Shown here: piece by piece, positions 25,534 to 34,253 of the stretch
Numbering within the stretch: position 1 is the stretch's first letter
Layout of the letters: every line of letters begins with the position of its first letter
Source of the DNA: Prevotella sp. UBA2850
Lineage (GTDB): Bacteria > Bacteroidota > Bacteroidia > Bacteroidales > Bacteroidaceae
Direction: 5' to 3'
Length of the DNA stretch: 45,521 bases
NCBI GenBank assembly: GCA_002350805.1
Contig: DEFO01000039.1
Span: 1-45,521 of the forward strand
Notes under the pieces: model-generated
Databases searched by the model: none
Told to the model about the DNA's origin: nothing
Seen by the model: the letters and a program-made list of their open reading frames with translations, nothing else
Made by a program: the position numbers and the translations under genes

Positions 25534-26919
25534 GCTTTTCGCCTGATACACCTCTTCGATGGTCATGGGCTTGCGGAGGGTGCCTAGCGGACGGGCGCCA
25601 GTAGGAGTGATGACGTAGTCGAGCTCGTTGCGCAGACCCGTGAAGTCGCGCCACGGGGCGAGCTTGTCGTAGCAGATGAAGTCGGTGAACTGCTTCTCGG
25701 CCTGCCATTTGTCCATCAGCTCGGGGATGAAGTAGATGCCGGGCTCTACGGTGAGCACGAAGCCGGGTTCCAGCGGGCGGGCCAGCCGCAGCGACTTAAA
25801 CCCGAACTGGGTGCTCTTCACTTGTCCGTCGGCATAGCCCACATACTGCTCGCCCAGGTTCTCCATGTCGTGCACGTCGAGGCCCATCATGTGGCCAAGG
25901 CCGCAAGGGAAGAACAGCGCGTAGGCACCTAGCTCGGCAGCCTCGGCGGCATCGCCTTTCATCAGCCCCAGCGTCTTCATGCCCTCCACAATCTTCGTGG
26001 CGGCAGCGATATGTGCCTCACGAAACGGCACGCCCGGCCGCAACTTGTCGACAGCAGCCTGGAAACTGGCCAGATGGATGTTGTAGATTTCCGCCTGGCG
26101 GTCGGTGAACCGCTCGCCCACAGGCATGGCCGACGAGAGGTCGCCGGCATAGTGCCTTTTGTTCTCTGCTCCGGCGTCGAGCAGGAAGATGTCGCCATCT
26201 TTCAGGGTGTGTATGAACCCGTGGTTGTGGAGCACCTGTCCCTGCACGGTGGCAATGGTGGGGAAGGCCAGCGTGTTGCCGTGCCGGCAGGCCACCTCCT
26301 CGATGGCGGCGGCCACCTGCGACTCGTGTATGCCCGGACGCACCATGCGGTAGGCCGTCAGGTGCATCTCCGTGCTCAGGTCCACGCTCTCTTCTATCTC
26401 GCGCAGCTCGTCGTCGTCTTTGTGGTTGCGTTGGTCGACAATGGCCCTGATCATGCTCACTGAGGCCTGCTGCGGCTGTGCCGCCGGCTCGATGGCCAGC
26501 AGCTCCTGCAGCCACACCTGGTGGTCGCCGCGATAGGGAGGCAGGAAATGCACGGGGCTGTGGGCGGCGCGCGCTTTGTCGAGATAGCCTTTCAGCGTCT
26601 CCATGGGCCGTGTGTCGGCGATGCCCAGTTGCTCGCACCGCTCTTTCAGCGAGGGCACCGTGCCCGTCCATACGATATCGTCGATGGTCAGTTCGCGGCC
26701 AAACACCATCTCACGGTCGTTGTCGATGTCGATGACGGCAGCCAGGCCTGGGTCGTCGAGTCCGAAGAAATAGAGGAACGAGCTGTCCTGGCGGAAGCGG
26801 TAGGTGTTGTCGGCATAGTTCATGCCCACTTCCTGATTGCCCAGGAAGAGCAGCAGTCCGCTACCCACGTCTTTCTTTAGTTTCGCCCTGCGGCGGGCGA
26901 AGGTGTCTTTTCCTATCAT
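25531..26919 (-). CDS. M24B metallopeptidase, Xaa-Pro dipeptidase / aminopeptidase P-like
   Basis: This cytoplasmic enzyme is predicted to cleave X-Pro or X-Hyp bonds. The 462-residue protein has an aminopeptidase-P N-terminal domain (about 1-145) and a pita-bread catalytic domain. Its metal ligands are D248 and D260 (LLDAGAENKRHYAGD), H343 (GLGHMMG), E392 (TVEPGIY) and E432 (LRNELDY), all present. I start it at 26919, where ATGA overlaps the stop of the upstream HExxH lipoprotein gene by 4 bp, a sign of translational coupling. It lies between that gene and hypD in one apparent operon. Prolidase versus aminopeptidase P cannot be decided from the sequence. Confidence 0.92.
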   Translation of the reverse strand: MIGKDTFARRRAKLKKDVGSGLLLFLGNQEVGMNYADNTYRFRQDSSFLYFFGLDDPGLAAVIDIDNDREMVFGRELTIDDIVWTGTVPSLKERCEQLGIADTRPMETLKGYLDKARAAHSPVHFLPPYRGDHQVWLQELLAIEPAAQPQQASVSMIRAIVDQRNHKDDDELREIEESVDLSTEMHLTAYRMVRPGIHESQVAAAIEEVACRHGNTLAFPTIATVQGQVLHNHGFIHTLKDGDIFLLDAGAENKRHYAGDLSSAMPVGERFTDRQAEIYNIHLASFQAAVDKLRPGVPFREAHIAAATKIVEGMKTLGLMKGDAAEAAELGAYALFFPCGLGHMMGLDVHDMENLGEQYVGYADGQVKSTQFGFKSLRLARPLEPGFVLTVEPGIYFIPELMDKWQAEKQFTDFICYDKLAPWRDFTGLRNELDYVITPTGARPLGTLRKPMTIEEVYQAKS

Positions 26920-27767
26920 GGTTGAACGGGTTGGGTATATTCGTTGATTTTCTTGTGTTTGCTGATTTGCAGGTTGGTGGCGGGGAAGAACTCCGAGAGC
27001 AGCTGATAGAGGTCGGGGTCGTACTGCTGGAGCTCCTCGCGGGTGTTGCACCAGTTGTGCTTGCCGTCGGGGTGTGGCATCTCGGCATTCACGTTAAACC
27101 AGTCTTGCACGGCCTCGGCCAGGTATTCCTCCTTGTCGGTGATGCGGTAGGTGCCGTCGAGTATGCCCTTCGCCTTGGCCTGCTCGTAGAGTCCCTGCAG
27201 GCGTTTGTTGAAGGTGGTGTCTACCTGGATGATACCGATGCAATGGATGGCATGTGCAAACTCGTGGATGAGAATGTCCTCGGCATGGTATTTGTCAATC
27301 TGGTAGGCCAGAATATTCTCCTCGGCGCAGCTGGTGAGCGGTTCCTCGATGGTACCGCCCAGTCCGCGAGCCCGCAGGTCCCAGTTCAGGGTGGTGTCGT
27401 TCACCAGATAGTGATGCTCGGGCAGGTCGGTGGTGCCCTCATAGCGGGCCATGATGGCCACACGGGCGTTCGACTTCTTCATGGCCGCCAGCACCTCGGG
27501 CGACAGCATGCTGGTCATGGCAAAGAGCGTGCGGTGGGCTGCCACAAAGCAGGAGTCGGGCACACGCCACGACGATATCAGGGGTATGCCGTTTACATCG
27601 ACATACTTGCAGTAAAACTTGTCGAGCTTCAGCGAGTCGGGCGGCGAGCTTACCACACATGGGGGTATCTCCAACGTCTCGTTCTCCGCCGGTAAACTGT
27701 TTTCTTTTCTCTGCTGGCAAGCCACACACAGCATGGCGGCAGCCAGAATCATGAGGAGATGTTTCAT
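26916..27767 (-). CDS. Secreted lipoprotein with gluzincin-like HExxH motif, putative metallopeptidase
   Basis: I infer an extracytoplasmic zinc peptidase, but the family has no function I can name. The 283-residue product has a lipoprotein-like signal (MKHLLMILAAAMLCVAC, C17; the box is imperfect). The motif is HEFAH (H168, E169, H172), and a likely third ligand lies in EEYLAEAVQDWF (E214 or E218), 42-46 residues later. The stretch RARGLGGTIEEP...SCAEENILAY, just before HExxH, is a pattern I recall from uncharacterised secreted proteins of other bacteria and fungi. Its 3' end overlaps the M24 peptidase gene by 4 bp. As first gene of the operon it could release peptides for the downstream enzymes. 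Confidence 0.7.
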   Translation of the reverse strand: MKHLLMILAAAMLCVACQQRKENSLPAENETLEIPPCVVSSPPDSLKLDKFYCKYVDVNGIPLISSWRVPDSCFVAAHRTLFAMTSMLSPEVLAAMKKSNARVAIMARYEGTTDLPEHHYLVNDTTLNWDLRARGLGGTIEEPLTSCAEENILAYQIDKYHAEDILIHEFAHAIHCIGIIQVDTTFNKRLQGLYEQAKAKGILDGTYRITDKEEYLAEAVQDWFNVNAEMPHPDGKHNWCNTREELQQYDPDLYQLLSEFFPATNLQISKHKKINEYTQPVQP

Positions 27768-27809
27768 AGTCTTTTCCATTTGAGGTTGGTTTTTGTCATT
27801 TCGAGTTTA

Positions 27810-27817
27810 CAAAGATA
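27810..27817 (-). promoter_or_regulatory. -7 element of the HExxH / M24 / hypD operon
   Basis: On the minus strand this reads TATCTTTG, a perfect TAnnTTTG match, 43 bp upstream of the first gene. The -33 region is weak. It is divergent from, and about 75 bp away from, the mdh promoter. Confidence 0.6.
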
Positions 27818-27869
27818 CAACTATTCCTTCAGAAATTTACGCGATTAACACAGATTAATAGTCAAAAAC

Positions 27870-27899
27870 TTTGAAAGTTGGGCTTTTTTTGTATCTTTG
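27870..27899 (+). promoter_or_regulatory. Promoter of mdh
   Basis: TTTG (27870-27873), an 18-nt spacer and TATCTTTG (27892-27899) form a strong Bacteroidetes housekeeping promoter. This leaves a leader of about 39 nt before the mdh ATG. Confidence 0.75.
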
Positions 27900-27942
27900 C
27901 ACACACTATTAGAAACATCCACATTATTAAATTACTATTATT

Positions 27943-28935
27943 ATGGCATTTTTAACAAATGACAAGCTTACCATCGTCGGCGCAGCCGGTATGATTGGTT
28001 CAAACATGGTTCAGACCGCTTTGATGATGGGTCTGACTAACGACATCTGTCTTTACGATGTGTTCTCGCCCGAGGGCGTTGCTGAGGAAATGCGTCAGAG
28101 CGGTTTCGGCAATGTGAAAATCACTGCCACTACCGATGCTGCCGAGGCTTTTACCAACGCTAAGTATATCATCTCCTCTGGTGGTGCTCCCCGTAAGGCT
28201 GGCATGACCCGCGAGGACCTGCTCGCCGGCAACTGCAAAATCGCCGAGGAACTGGGTCAGAACATCAAGAAATACTGCCCCGACGTGAAGCACGTTGTGA
28301 TTATTTTCAACCCTGCCGACCTCACCGGTCTGGTGACCCTGCTCTACTCTGGCTTGAAACCCGGTCAGGTGACCACACTCGCTGCCCTCGACACCACACG
28401 TCTGCAGAGCGCTCTCGCCAAGAAGTTCAATGTGATGCAGGACGAGATCACCGGTTGCGCTACCTATGGCGGACATGGTGAGCAGATGGCTGTCTTCGGC
28501 AGCCACGTAGAGATTGCCGGCCGCAAGCTGACCGACATCATCGGCACCGACGAGTTCCCCGAGGCTGAGTGGGAAGAGATGAAGACCGCTGTCACCAAGG
28601 GTGGCGCCAAGATCATCGAGCTCCGCGGACGCAGCTCATTCCAGAGCCCCTCTTACCTCTCTGTTGAGATGATTCGTGCTGCTATGGGCGGTGAGCCTTT
28701 CCGCTTCCCCGTGGGCACATACGTGAAGACCGACAAGTACGACCACATCATGATGGCCATGAAGACCACCATGACTGCCGAGGGTGCTAAGTTTGAGGTT
28801 CCCCAGGGCACTCCCGAGGAGAACGCTAAGCTCGACCAGAGCTACGAGCACCTCTGCAAGATGCGCGACGAGCTGGTGACCCTGAACATCGTTCCTCCCA
28901 TCAGCGAGTGGAACAAGATTAACCCGAACCTCTAA
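27943..28935 (+). CDS. mdh: Malate dehydrogenase (NAD)
   Basis: This enzyme interconverts malate and oxaloacetate; in anaerobic Bacteroidales it works in the reductive branch toward fumarate and succinate. The 330-residue product begins with the Rossmann motif VGAAGMIGS (12-20) and the acidic LYDV that favours NAD. It carries the catalytic histidine in ATYGGHGEQM. Codon choice is strongly biased, as in highly expressed genes. The last 52 codons plus stop (28777-28935) are duplicated at 35687-35845. This copy looks intact and functional; the sequence after its stop differs from that after the fragment. Confidence 0.95.
   Translation: MAFLTNDKLTIVGAAGMIGSNMVQTALMMGLTNDICLYDVFSPEGVAEEMRQSGFGNVKITATTDAAEAFTNAKYIISSGGAPRKAGMTREDLLAGNCKIAEELGQNIKKYCPDVKHVVIIFNPADLTGLVTLLYSGLKPGQVTTLAALDTTRLQSALAKKFNVMQDEITGCATYGGHGEQMAVFGSHVEIAGRKLTDIIGTDEFPEAEWEEMKTAVTKGGAKIIELRGRSSFQSPSYLSVEMIRAAMGGEPFRFPVGTYVKTDKYDHIMMAMKTTMTAEGAKFEVPQGTPEENAKLDQSYEHLCKMRDELVTLNIVPPISEWNKINPNL
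28777..28935 (+). repeat. Left copy of the 159-bp mdh 3'-end direct repeat
   Basis: This is the in-frame 3' end of mdh (codons 279-330 plus stop). It matches 35687-35845 without gaps, with 7 mismatches by my count. It marks the left edge of the 6.75 kb cassette. Confidence 0.9.
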
Positions 28936-29061
28936 GCTTTCATCGAGGAGCCTGGGAGTTGAAAGGATACCATCAGTTATCATTTCCACCTAAAGGGAAA
29001 AGGCCCGCAGGCGCCCAGACTCGATGAGTGATGTTAGCTAAGCTGTTTTAGCAACAAGAAA

Positions 29062-29125
29062 AGATTTCACTGACAGCACGGATGTCTCAACGATGAGGTC
29101 CGTGGAGTCAGTGAAATCTGTTTTT
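29062..29125 (+). terminator. Long hairpin with T-tract between mdh and the ECF sigma gene
   Basis: A 13-bp perfect outer stem (29062-29074 with 29107-29119) encloses a 2x2 internal loop, a 6-bp stem (CACGGA with TCCGTG) and a CTCA/TGAG tip. It is followed by GTTTTTCTCTT. It lies 126 bp after mdh and ends 20 bp before the ECF sigma start codon, so it may terminate mdh transcripts or attenuate the sigma transcript. The rest of 28936-29061 shows no gene. Confidence 0.65.
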
Positions 29126-29139
29126 CTCTTCTCACGACA

Positions 29140-29652
29140 ATGAACCTCGAAGAACACTTCCTTGCCCACTATCGCCCACTGTGTCTCTATGCCCTCCACT
29201 ACGTTCAAGACGTAGATACGGCTGAAGACGTGGTGCAGGACGCCTTTGTGGGACTAATAGAAAAAGAGAAAGAGGGGGCCGCGGTGGGCAACGTCAGGGC
29301 CTACCTCTACGCGATGGTGCGCAACCGGTGTGTTGACCTCATCCGCAAGGCGAGACACGCCTACATTGACGGCGACGTAAGTCCGCAAGACCTGAGCGGC
29401 AGCATCAGCGACGAGGAAGCACAGGAGCGCTCGCTGCATGAGGCCGAACTGTGGACAGCCATCGACGCACTGCCCTCACGCTGCCGCGAGGTGTTCCTGC
29501 GGGCCAAGCGCGACGGCATGACATACAGCGAGATAGCACGCACGATGGGCATAACCGAAAAGACCGTGGAACATCAGATGAGCAAGGCACTGAAGACGCT
29601 GCGCGGCAAGAAAGACGACTACTTCTACACCATGCTGCTGATGACGGCATGA
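29140..29652 (+). CDS. ECF-type sigma factor (FecI-like), set 2 (cassette)
   Basis: The 170-residue sigma factor has region 2 near residues 5-75 (HYRPLCLYALHY, then AEDVVQDAF) and region 4 near 110-160 (ALPSRCREVFLRAKRDGMTY, then a helix-turn-helix in EIARTMGITEKTVEHQMSKA). It is the first gene of the cassette inserted behind mdh. The likely anti-sigma partner is not the next gene but the FecR at 34250, four genes away. The TonB receptor, which has an STN-like domain, starts 125 bp downstream. Confidence 0.93.
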   Translation: MNLEEHFLAHYRPLCLYALHYVQDVDTAEDVVQDAFVGLIEKEKEGAAVGNVRAYLYAMVRNRCVDLIRKARHAYIDGDVSPQDLSGSISDEEAQERSLHEAELWTAIDALPSRCREVFLRAKRDGMTYSEIARTMGITEKTVEHQMSKALKTLRGKKDDYFYTMLLMTA

Positions 29653-29777
29653 GAAGGGGCTGATGCACCCGGAAGGGAGAGGGGCTGAAAAAAAACGAGA
29701 TGCGGAATGGGGGGAAATGCGTTTTCCACGTCATAGCATTGATGACAAAAAAGGAAAACCACCAAGAAAAGAAGAAC

Positions 29778-32534
29778 ATGAAACTGAAAGACCTGCTACG
29801 AGCAGTGGTTTATGTAACGATGATGACGCTGCCGTGCCAGCGAGCCTCGGCCCAGGCCGAAAGCTCGCTGCGCCAGCAGATGGAAATCGTGAAAAACGAG
29901 CACCACGTGAACTTTGTCTATGACGCATCGCTCAACCTAGACCGCCCACACCGGGGCGGAGCCGTCGGCGGTGTGCAGCTGAAGGAAGCCCTGCGGCGAC
30001 TGTTTGGCGGAACGGACATCGAATGGAGCGTGAAGGGAGCCTACGTGATGCTGAAGACCCAGACAAAGGCAACCCCCAGGCCAACGGCACAACGCCACAC
30101 GGTGAGCGGCTACGTGCGCGACGAGCACGGCGAGACACTGCTCAACGCCGCCATCTACGACGCGACGACCCACACTGGCACCATGACAAACGAGCATGGA
30201 TTCTACTCGCTCACGTTGCCTGAGGGTTCGCACGAGCTTCGCATCTCGTTCATAGGCTACGACACCCACCGAGAACGCATCAGCCTGAACAGCAACCGAC
30301 AGCTCGACGTTGTCCTGAAAGAGGGTACGATGCTGGACGAAGTGGTGGTGACGGCCGACATGAGCTCGCCCGTGGTGGGCACGCAGATGGGCAAGCGGTC
30401 GCTCTCGGCCAACGACATCAAGACGGAGTTTGCACTGTTCTCTTCGCCCGACGTGGTGAAGGCCCTGCAAAGGCTCTCGGGTGTGCAAGAGGGCATCGAG
30501 CTGGCCTCGGGGCTGTATGTGCACGGAGGCAACAACGACGAGAACCTGTTCCTGCTGGACGGCACCCCACTCTATCAGGTCAACCACTCGCTGGGACTCT
30601 TCTCGTCGTTCAACACCGATGTGGTGAAGAACGTAGACTTCTACAAGAGTGGCTTTCCGGCGCGCTACGGAGGCAGGTTGTCGAGTGTGGCCGACGTGCG
30701 CACCAACGACGGCAACTGGCAACAGCTGCACGGCTGCTACCGCTTAGGGCTGCTTGACGGCTCGGTGCAGATGGACGGGCCCATCAGGCTGAAAAGCGAC
30801 CGGCAGCACGAGGCACGGGGCGAGGTGCGCGGCACCGACTTCGGCACATCGTTCAACGTAGGGCTGCGACGCTCGTGGCTCGACCTGCTGACACGGCCCG
30901 CCTTTGCCATAGCCAATCACTACAACGACGAGGAGAAAATCAGCCTGAGCTATGCCTTCCACGACCTCAACCTGAAGCTGACACACCTGTTCAGCCGCCT
31001 CTCGCAGCTGAGCCTGAGCGTCTATTCGGGCCGCGACATGCTGCGCGCCCGCAACGACTGGCACGAAGATGCCGGAAGCAGCGAAGTCTTTGACGAGCAC
31101 AACGAGACGAAGTTCAGCTGGGGCAACGTCAACGCCGCCATCAGCTGGCGCTACCAGCTGACGCCACAACTGCTGGCCAACTTCACCGCCGTCTACACCC
31201 ACAACCACTCGCAGCTGAAGACGCGAGAAGACGACAGCACCACCGACAAGGACGGGGTCCAGACGGAGCACTACCTCACCGACTTCCACTACCTGTCGGC
31301 CATCTACGACGCCGGCTATCGCACAGAATTCGACTACCGCCCCTCGCCACGCCACCACATCCGCTTCGGCCACGACTACACATGCCACGTGTTTCGCCCA
31401 CAGACACAGGGACTGACCAACCTGTGGAGCAGCTTCACCACGGCCGACACGCTGACCACGAAGGGCCGCAACCGCCACACGGTGCACGAAGCCACCGTCT
31501 ACGGCGAAGACCTGCTGACACTCTCAGACCGATGGAGCATGAACGGCGGACTGAACGTGTCGCTATTCAGCGTGGACAACTACCTGTTTTTCCATGCTGA
31601 CCCACGCCTGGCCCTGAAATACCAGGTGGCCGACAACCTCTCGGTGAAAGCCTCCTACACCATGATGTCGCAGTATGTACACAAAATCAGCAACGCCTTG
31701 ATTGACCTGCCCACCGACTACTGGGTGCCCATCACCGGGCGGCTGCGCCCCATGTACTCACACCAGATGGCGATGGGAGCTTACTGGCAGCCGCATCGAC
31801 AGTGGCTGCTGTCGGTAGAAGGCTACTACAAACGGTCGCACCACCTGCTGCAATACAACAGCTGGGCCGGACTGGTGCCGCCAGCCGGACAGTGGGACAA
31901 GCACGTGATGGACGGACAAGGACGCTACTATGGCCTGGAGGTCGACGCGACCTACCACGGACACAGGCTGCGCCTCGATGCGGCCTACACGCTGTCGTGG
32001 AACGAGCGGCGCTTCGACGAGTTCTACGACCAATGGTACTACGACAAGTTTGACAACCGCCACAAGGTGAACCTCTCGCTGCGCTACCAGATAGGGAAAA
32101 AGGCAGAGATGTTTGCGGCATGGACCTATCACACAGGCAACCATCTCACCTTTCCCACGCAATATGTGCAGCTGCCAGAACTGCCCGACGGCAAGCCCGC
32201 CTCGGTGGAGGCCTTCGAGCGACAAGGCTACCTGACAGGCGAAGAGGCGAACGCGGCCTTCATCTATGAACGGCCCAGTAACATCACCCTGCCGGCCTAC
32301 CACCGATTGGACATCGGCTTCAACTTCCACCACACCACGAAGCACGGACACGAACGCATCTGGAACATCTCGGTATACAACGCCTACTGCCATCTGAACC
32401 CGCTTTGGGTGGACATTGAGTATCGTGAACGAAAGATCGACGAGGTGAATCTGGCCGATCAGCAGCGCTTCAAGCTGAAACCTAGGGCATTCATTCCGGT
32501 GATACCATCGTTCAGCTACACCATCAAGTTCTGA
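29778..32534 (+). CDS. TonB-dependent receptor with STN-like and carboxypeptidase-like domains, cassette
   Basis: The 918-residue outer-membrane receptor has a signal peptide (about 1-25, ending RASAQ). An STN-like domain (about 27-100, ending VKGAYVMLK) could signal to the cassette FecR. A CarboxypepD_reg-like domain follows (about 112-195, VSGYVRDEHGETLLNA), then a plug (LDEVVVTADM, later LYVHGGNNDENLFLLDG) and a barrel ending FSYTIKF. I start at the ATG at 29778; the frame is open 78 bp further up, but that part lacks signal-peptide character. The following DUF4249 lipoprotein is the usual partner of this receptor type in Bacteroidetes, in place of a SusD. Confidence 0.93.
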   Translation: MKLKDLLRAVVYVTMMTLPCQRASAQAESSLRQQMEIVKNEHHVNFVYDASLNLDRPHRGGAVGGVQLKEALRRLFGGTDIEWSVKGAYVMLKTQTKATPRPTAQRHTVSGYVRDEHGETLLNAAIYDATTHTGTMTNEHGFYSLTLPEGSHELRISFIGYDTHRERISLNSNRQLDVVLKEGTMLDEVVVTADMSSPVVGTQMGKRSLSANDIKTEFALFSSPDVVKALQRLSGVQEGIELASGLYVHGGNNDENLFLLDGTPLYQVNHSLGLFSSFNTDVVKNVDFYKSGFPARYGGRLSSVADVRTNDGNWQQLHGCYRLGLLDGSVQMDGPIRLKSDRQHEARGEVRGTDFGTSFNVGLRRSWLDLLTRPAFAIANHYNDEEKISLSYAFHDLNLKLTHLFSRLSQLSLSVYSGRDMLRARNDWHEDAGSSEVFDEHNETKFSWGNVNAAISWRYQLTPQLLANFTAVYTHNHSQLKTREDDSTTDKDGVQTEHYLTDFHYLSAIYDAGYRTEFDYRPSPRHHIRFGHDYTCHVFRPQTQGLTNLWSSFTTADTLTTKGRNRHTVHEATVYGEDLLTLSDRWSMNGGLNVSLFSVDNYLFFHADPRLALKYQVADNLSVKASYTMMSQYVHKISNALIDLPTDYWVPITGRLRPMYSHQMAMGAYWQPHRQWLLSVEGYYKRSHHLLQYNSWAGLVPPAGQWDKHVMDGQGRYYGLEVDATYHGHRLRLDAAYTLSWNERRFDEFYDQWYYDKFDNRHKVNLSLRYQIGKKAEMFAAWTYHTGNHLTFPTQYVQLPELPDGKPASVEAFERQGYLTGEEANAAFIYERPSNITLPAYHRLDIGFNFHHTTKHGHERIWNISVYNAYCHLNPLWVDIEYRERKIDEVNLADQQRFKLKPRAFIPVIPSFSYTIKF

Positions 32535-32578
32535 GCAAAAGAAGGTTGTTTGTAATTATGAATTATAAGTTATGAATT

Positions 32579-33652
32579 ATGAATAGGAATACGAACATCA
32601 CAAAGTACATGCTGCTTGTGTGCATGTTGCTGGCAGTGAGTGGTTGCCGCGATGACTTCGACCTCGACGAAATCAGCAACAAAGAGAAACTGGTGGTCTA
32701 CTGTCTGCCATCGACAACAGGAACCACCTATATCAGCGTGACCAACAGCATGGCCATAGGCAAACACGCCGAAGCGAACAAGATGAGAGCAGTGGCCGAT
32801 GCTCAGGTGAGCTATCGGGTGAACGGTGAGACCAAAGAAGTGGGACAGAAAGCTGACGGAACATTCTACACCGACACGCCCCACCACGCTGGCGACTGCG
32901 TAGAACTGACGGTGACGCATCCCCGCTATGGCACCGCGACAGCATCGGCAGTGGTGCCCGAGAGCATACCCGTGAGACTGGATCGTGTGCAGAAAGTGAG
33001 TTTGTTTGACGAAGACTACATGAGCACACGCGACTACTACCAACTGGCGGCCACCTTCACCGACCCAGTAGAGAGCAAGGACTACTATGCCGTGACCGTG
33101 AGGGCAAAGCACTACAAAGGGGATGCCTACGGCGAGCTGGTGAACGAGAACGGATCCAGGACGCTATGGATTCCGAATGACTACAACGACTACCTCTATT
33201 GGAAAGAGCAATATCCACAGGCCGAATGGACCTGCGAGATAAGCGACTCGGTAGTTGAAACCAAGACCATCTACACTGCCAAGGAACCACTGCTCAACAC
33301 GCTGACCGACATCGACACCGACTTCGGCTACGAGAACAGCTTCTACGGCAACTTCTACATTTTCAACGACGCGACCATCAACGGGCAGACCTACACACTG
33401 CACCTGAACACCGACAGTTTTGGCTACGGAGGCGCCTTCAACTTTTGGCACAAATACCAGGTGGTGCTCTACAGGCTGACACCCGAATACTACCACTTCC
33501 TGAAGTCGCTCAACGACGTGGAGAACAACGATCTGGCGCAAGCGGGATTCTCGCTGGTGTCGCCTACACTCCACAACATCAGTGGCGGTTTCGGACTGCT
33601 TGGTGCCAGTAACTCTTCTGAAAGCGAATGGATGGCGCTGGACAACGAGTGA
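32579..33652 (+). CDS. DUF4249-family lipoprotein, cassette
   Basis: The 357-residue lipoprotein has lipobox AVSGC (lipidated C23) followed by acidic residues (RDDFDLDE), suggesting surface exposure. The early LVVYCLPS...TYISVTNSMAI stretch and the beta-rich body fit the DUF4249 family, which is repeatedly encoded just after TonB receptors. The function is not established; a substrate-binding partner role is plausible. The 44-bp gap before it is an AT-rich repeat with several GAATTAT words that ends at the start codon. Confidence 0.8.
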   Translation: MNRNTNITKYMLLVCMLLAVSGCRDDFDLDEISNKEKLVVYCLPSTTGTTYISVTNSMAIGKHAEANKMRAVADAQVSYRVNGETKEVGQKADGTFYTDTPHHAGDCVELTVTHPRYGTATASAVVPESIPVRLDRVQKVSLFDEDYMSTRDYYQLAATFTDPVESKDYYAVTVRAKHYKGDAYGELVNENGSRTLWIPNDYNDYLYWKEQYPQAEWTCEISDSVVETKTIYTAKEPLLNTLTDIDTDFGYENSFYGNFYIFNDATINGQTYTLHLNTDSFGYGGAFNFWHKYQVVLYRLTPEYYHFLKSLNDVENNDLAQAGFSLVSPTLHNISGGFGLLGASNSSESEWMALDNE

Positions 33653-33677
33653 TGAAGAGTACAAAAAAGGACAAGTC

Positions 33678-34253
33678 ATGAATTATAAGAGTATCATTCT
33701 GTTGTTGCTGCTGACAGCATCATGCAACAACGAAGAAGACCTTGTCATTGAGGAGGACGTCAGCACCACGACACGTCAGCTCTGCCTGCTTGTAGAGAAT
33801 GCTGAAGGCGATGACCTCATCAGCGATGACAGCGACATCAGCATGGTGAACGTAGCCACCCTGCAACCCATTGACTTCCGTTTGGAACAAATGACCGACC
33901 GAGACGAGATGCACCGATGGAATGGACGTCACTGTCTGTTGTTCCATACGCCTAAGCCCTTTCGCATGCCCGGCCAAGCGGAACACATCTACAAACTGGC
34001 ACCGACAGCACGGGTAAGCATCGACAGCCTGACCCTCGACATCGCCACGCTCTACGACTACCGAATCAGCCACGAGGACAGGAACGGCGTGTGCGTGGCC
34101 AAGGCATACTTCTGGCCCCTGATAACCGATGTGCTGGGCACGCCTCTACGCAGCGACACCATACAAATCATCGTGGAGGACGGGCTGCCATACCTGAAAG
34201 AAGAAAGCGACACACACCCATGGCTTACCACAGACAAGAAAGAAGAGAAATGA
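33678..34253 (+). CDS. Small lipoprotein of unknown function, cassette
   Basis: I do not recognise this 191-residue protein. It has a short lipoprotein signal (MNYKSIILLLLLTASC, lipidated C16) followed by an acidic NNEEDLVIEED tail, and a predicted beta-rich body. I start it at 33678, 25 bp after the DUF4249 stop; the frame is open farther upstream only as overlap with that gene. Its stop overlaps the FecR start by 4 bp (ATGA), so the two are probably translationally coupled. Position suggests an accessory component of the TonB/DUF4249 complex. Confidence 0.75.
   Translation: MNYKSIILLLLLTASCNNEEDLVIEEDVSTTTRQLCLLVENAEGDDLISDDSDISMVNVATLQPIDFRLEQMTDRDEMHRWNGRHCLLFHTPKPFRMPGQAEHIYKLAPTARVSIDSLTLDIATLYDYRISHEDRNGVCVAKAYFWPLITDVLGTPLRSDTIQIIVEDGLPYLKEESDTHPWLTTDKKEEK

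Noticed and set aside
23440..25587. 715-codon open frame antisense to hypD
   Set aside because: It lies wholly opposite a clear glycyl radical enzyme gene; its protein is low-complexity Val/Gly/Leu/His with no motif. GC-rich third positions keep antisense frames open here.
29062..29125. Self-cleaving ribozyme (hammerhead-like)
   Set aside because: The stretch has GATGAG and GTGAAA words, but the conserved CUGAUGA...GAAA core is not in the required arrangement; a terminator/attenuator hairpin explains it better.
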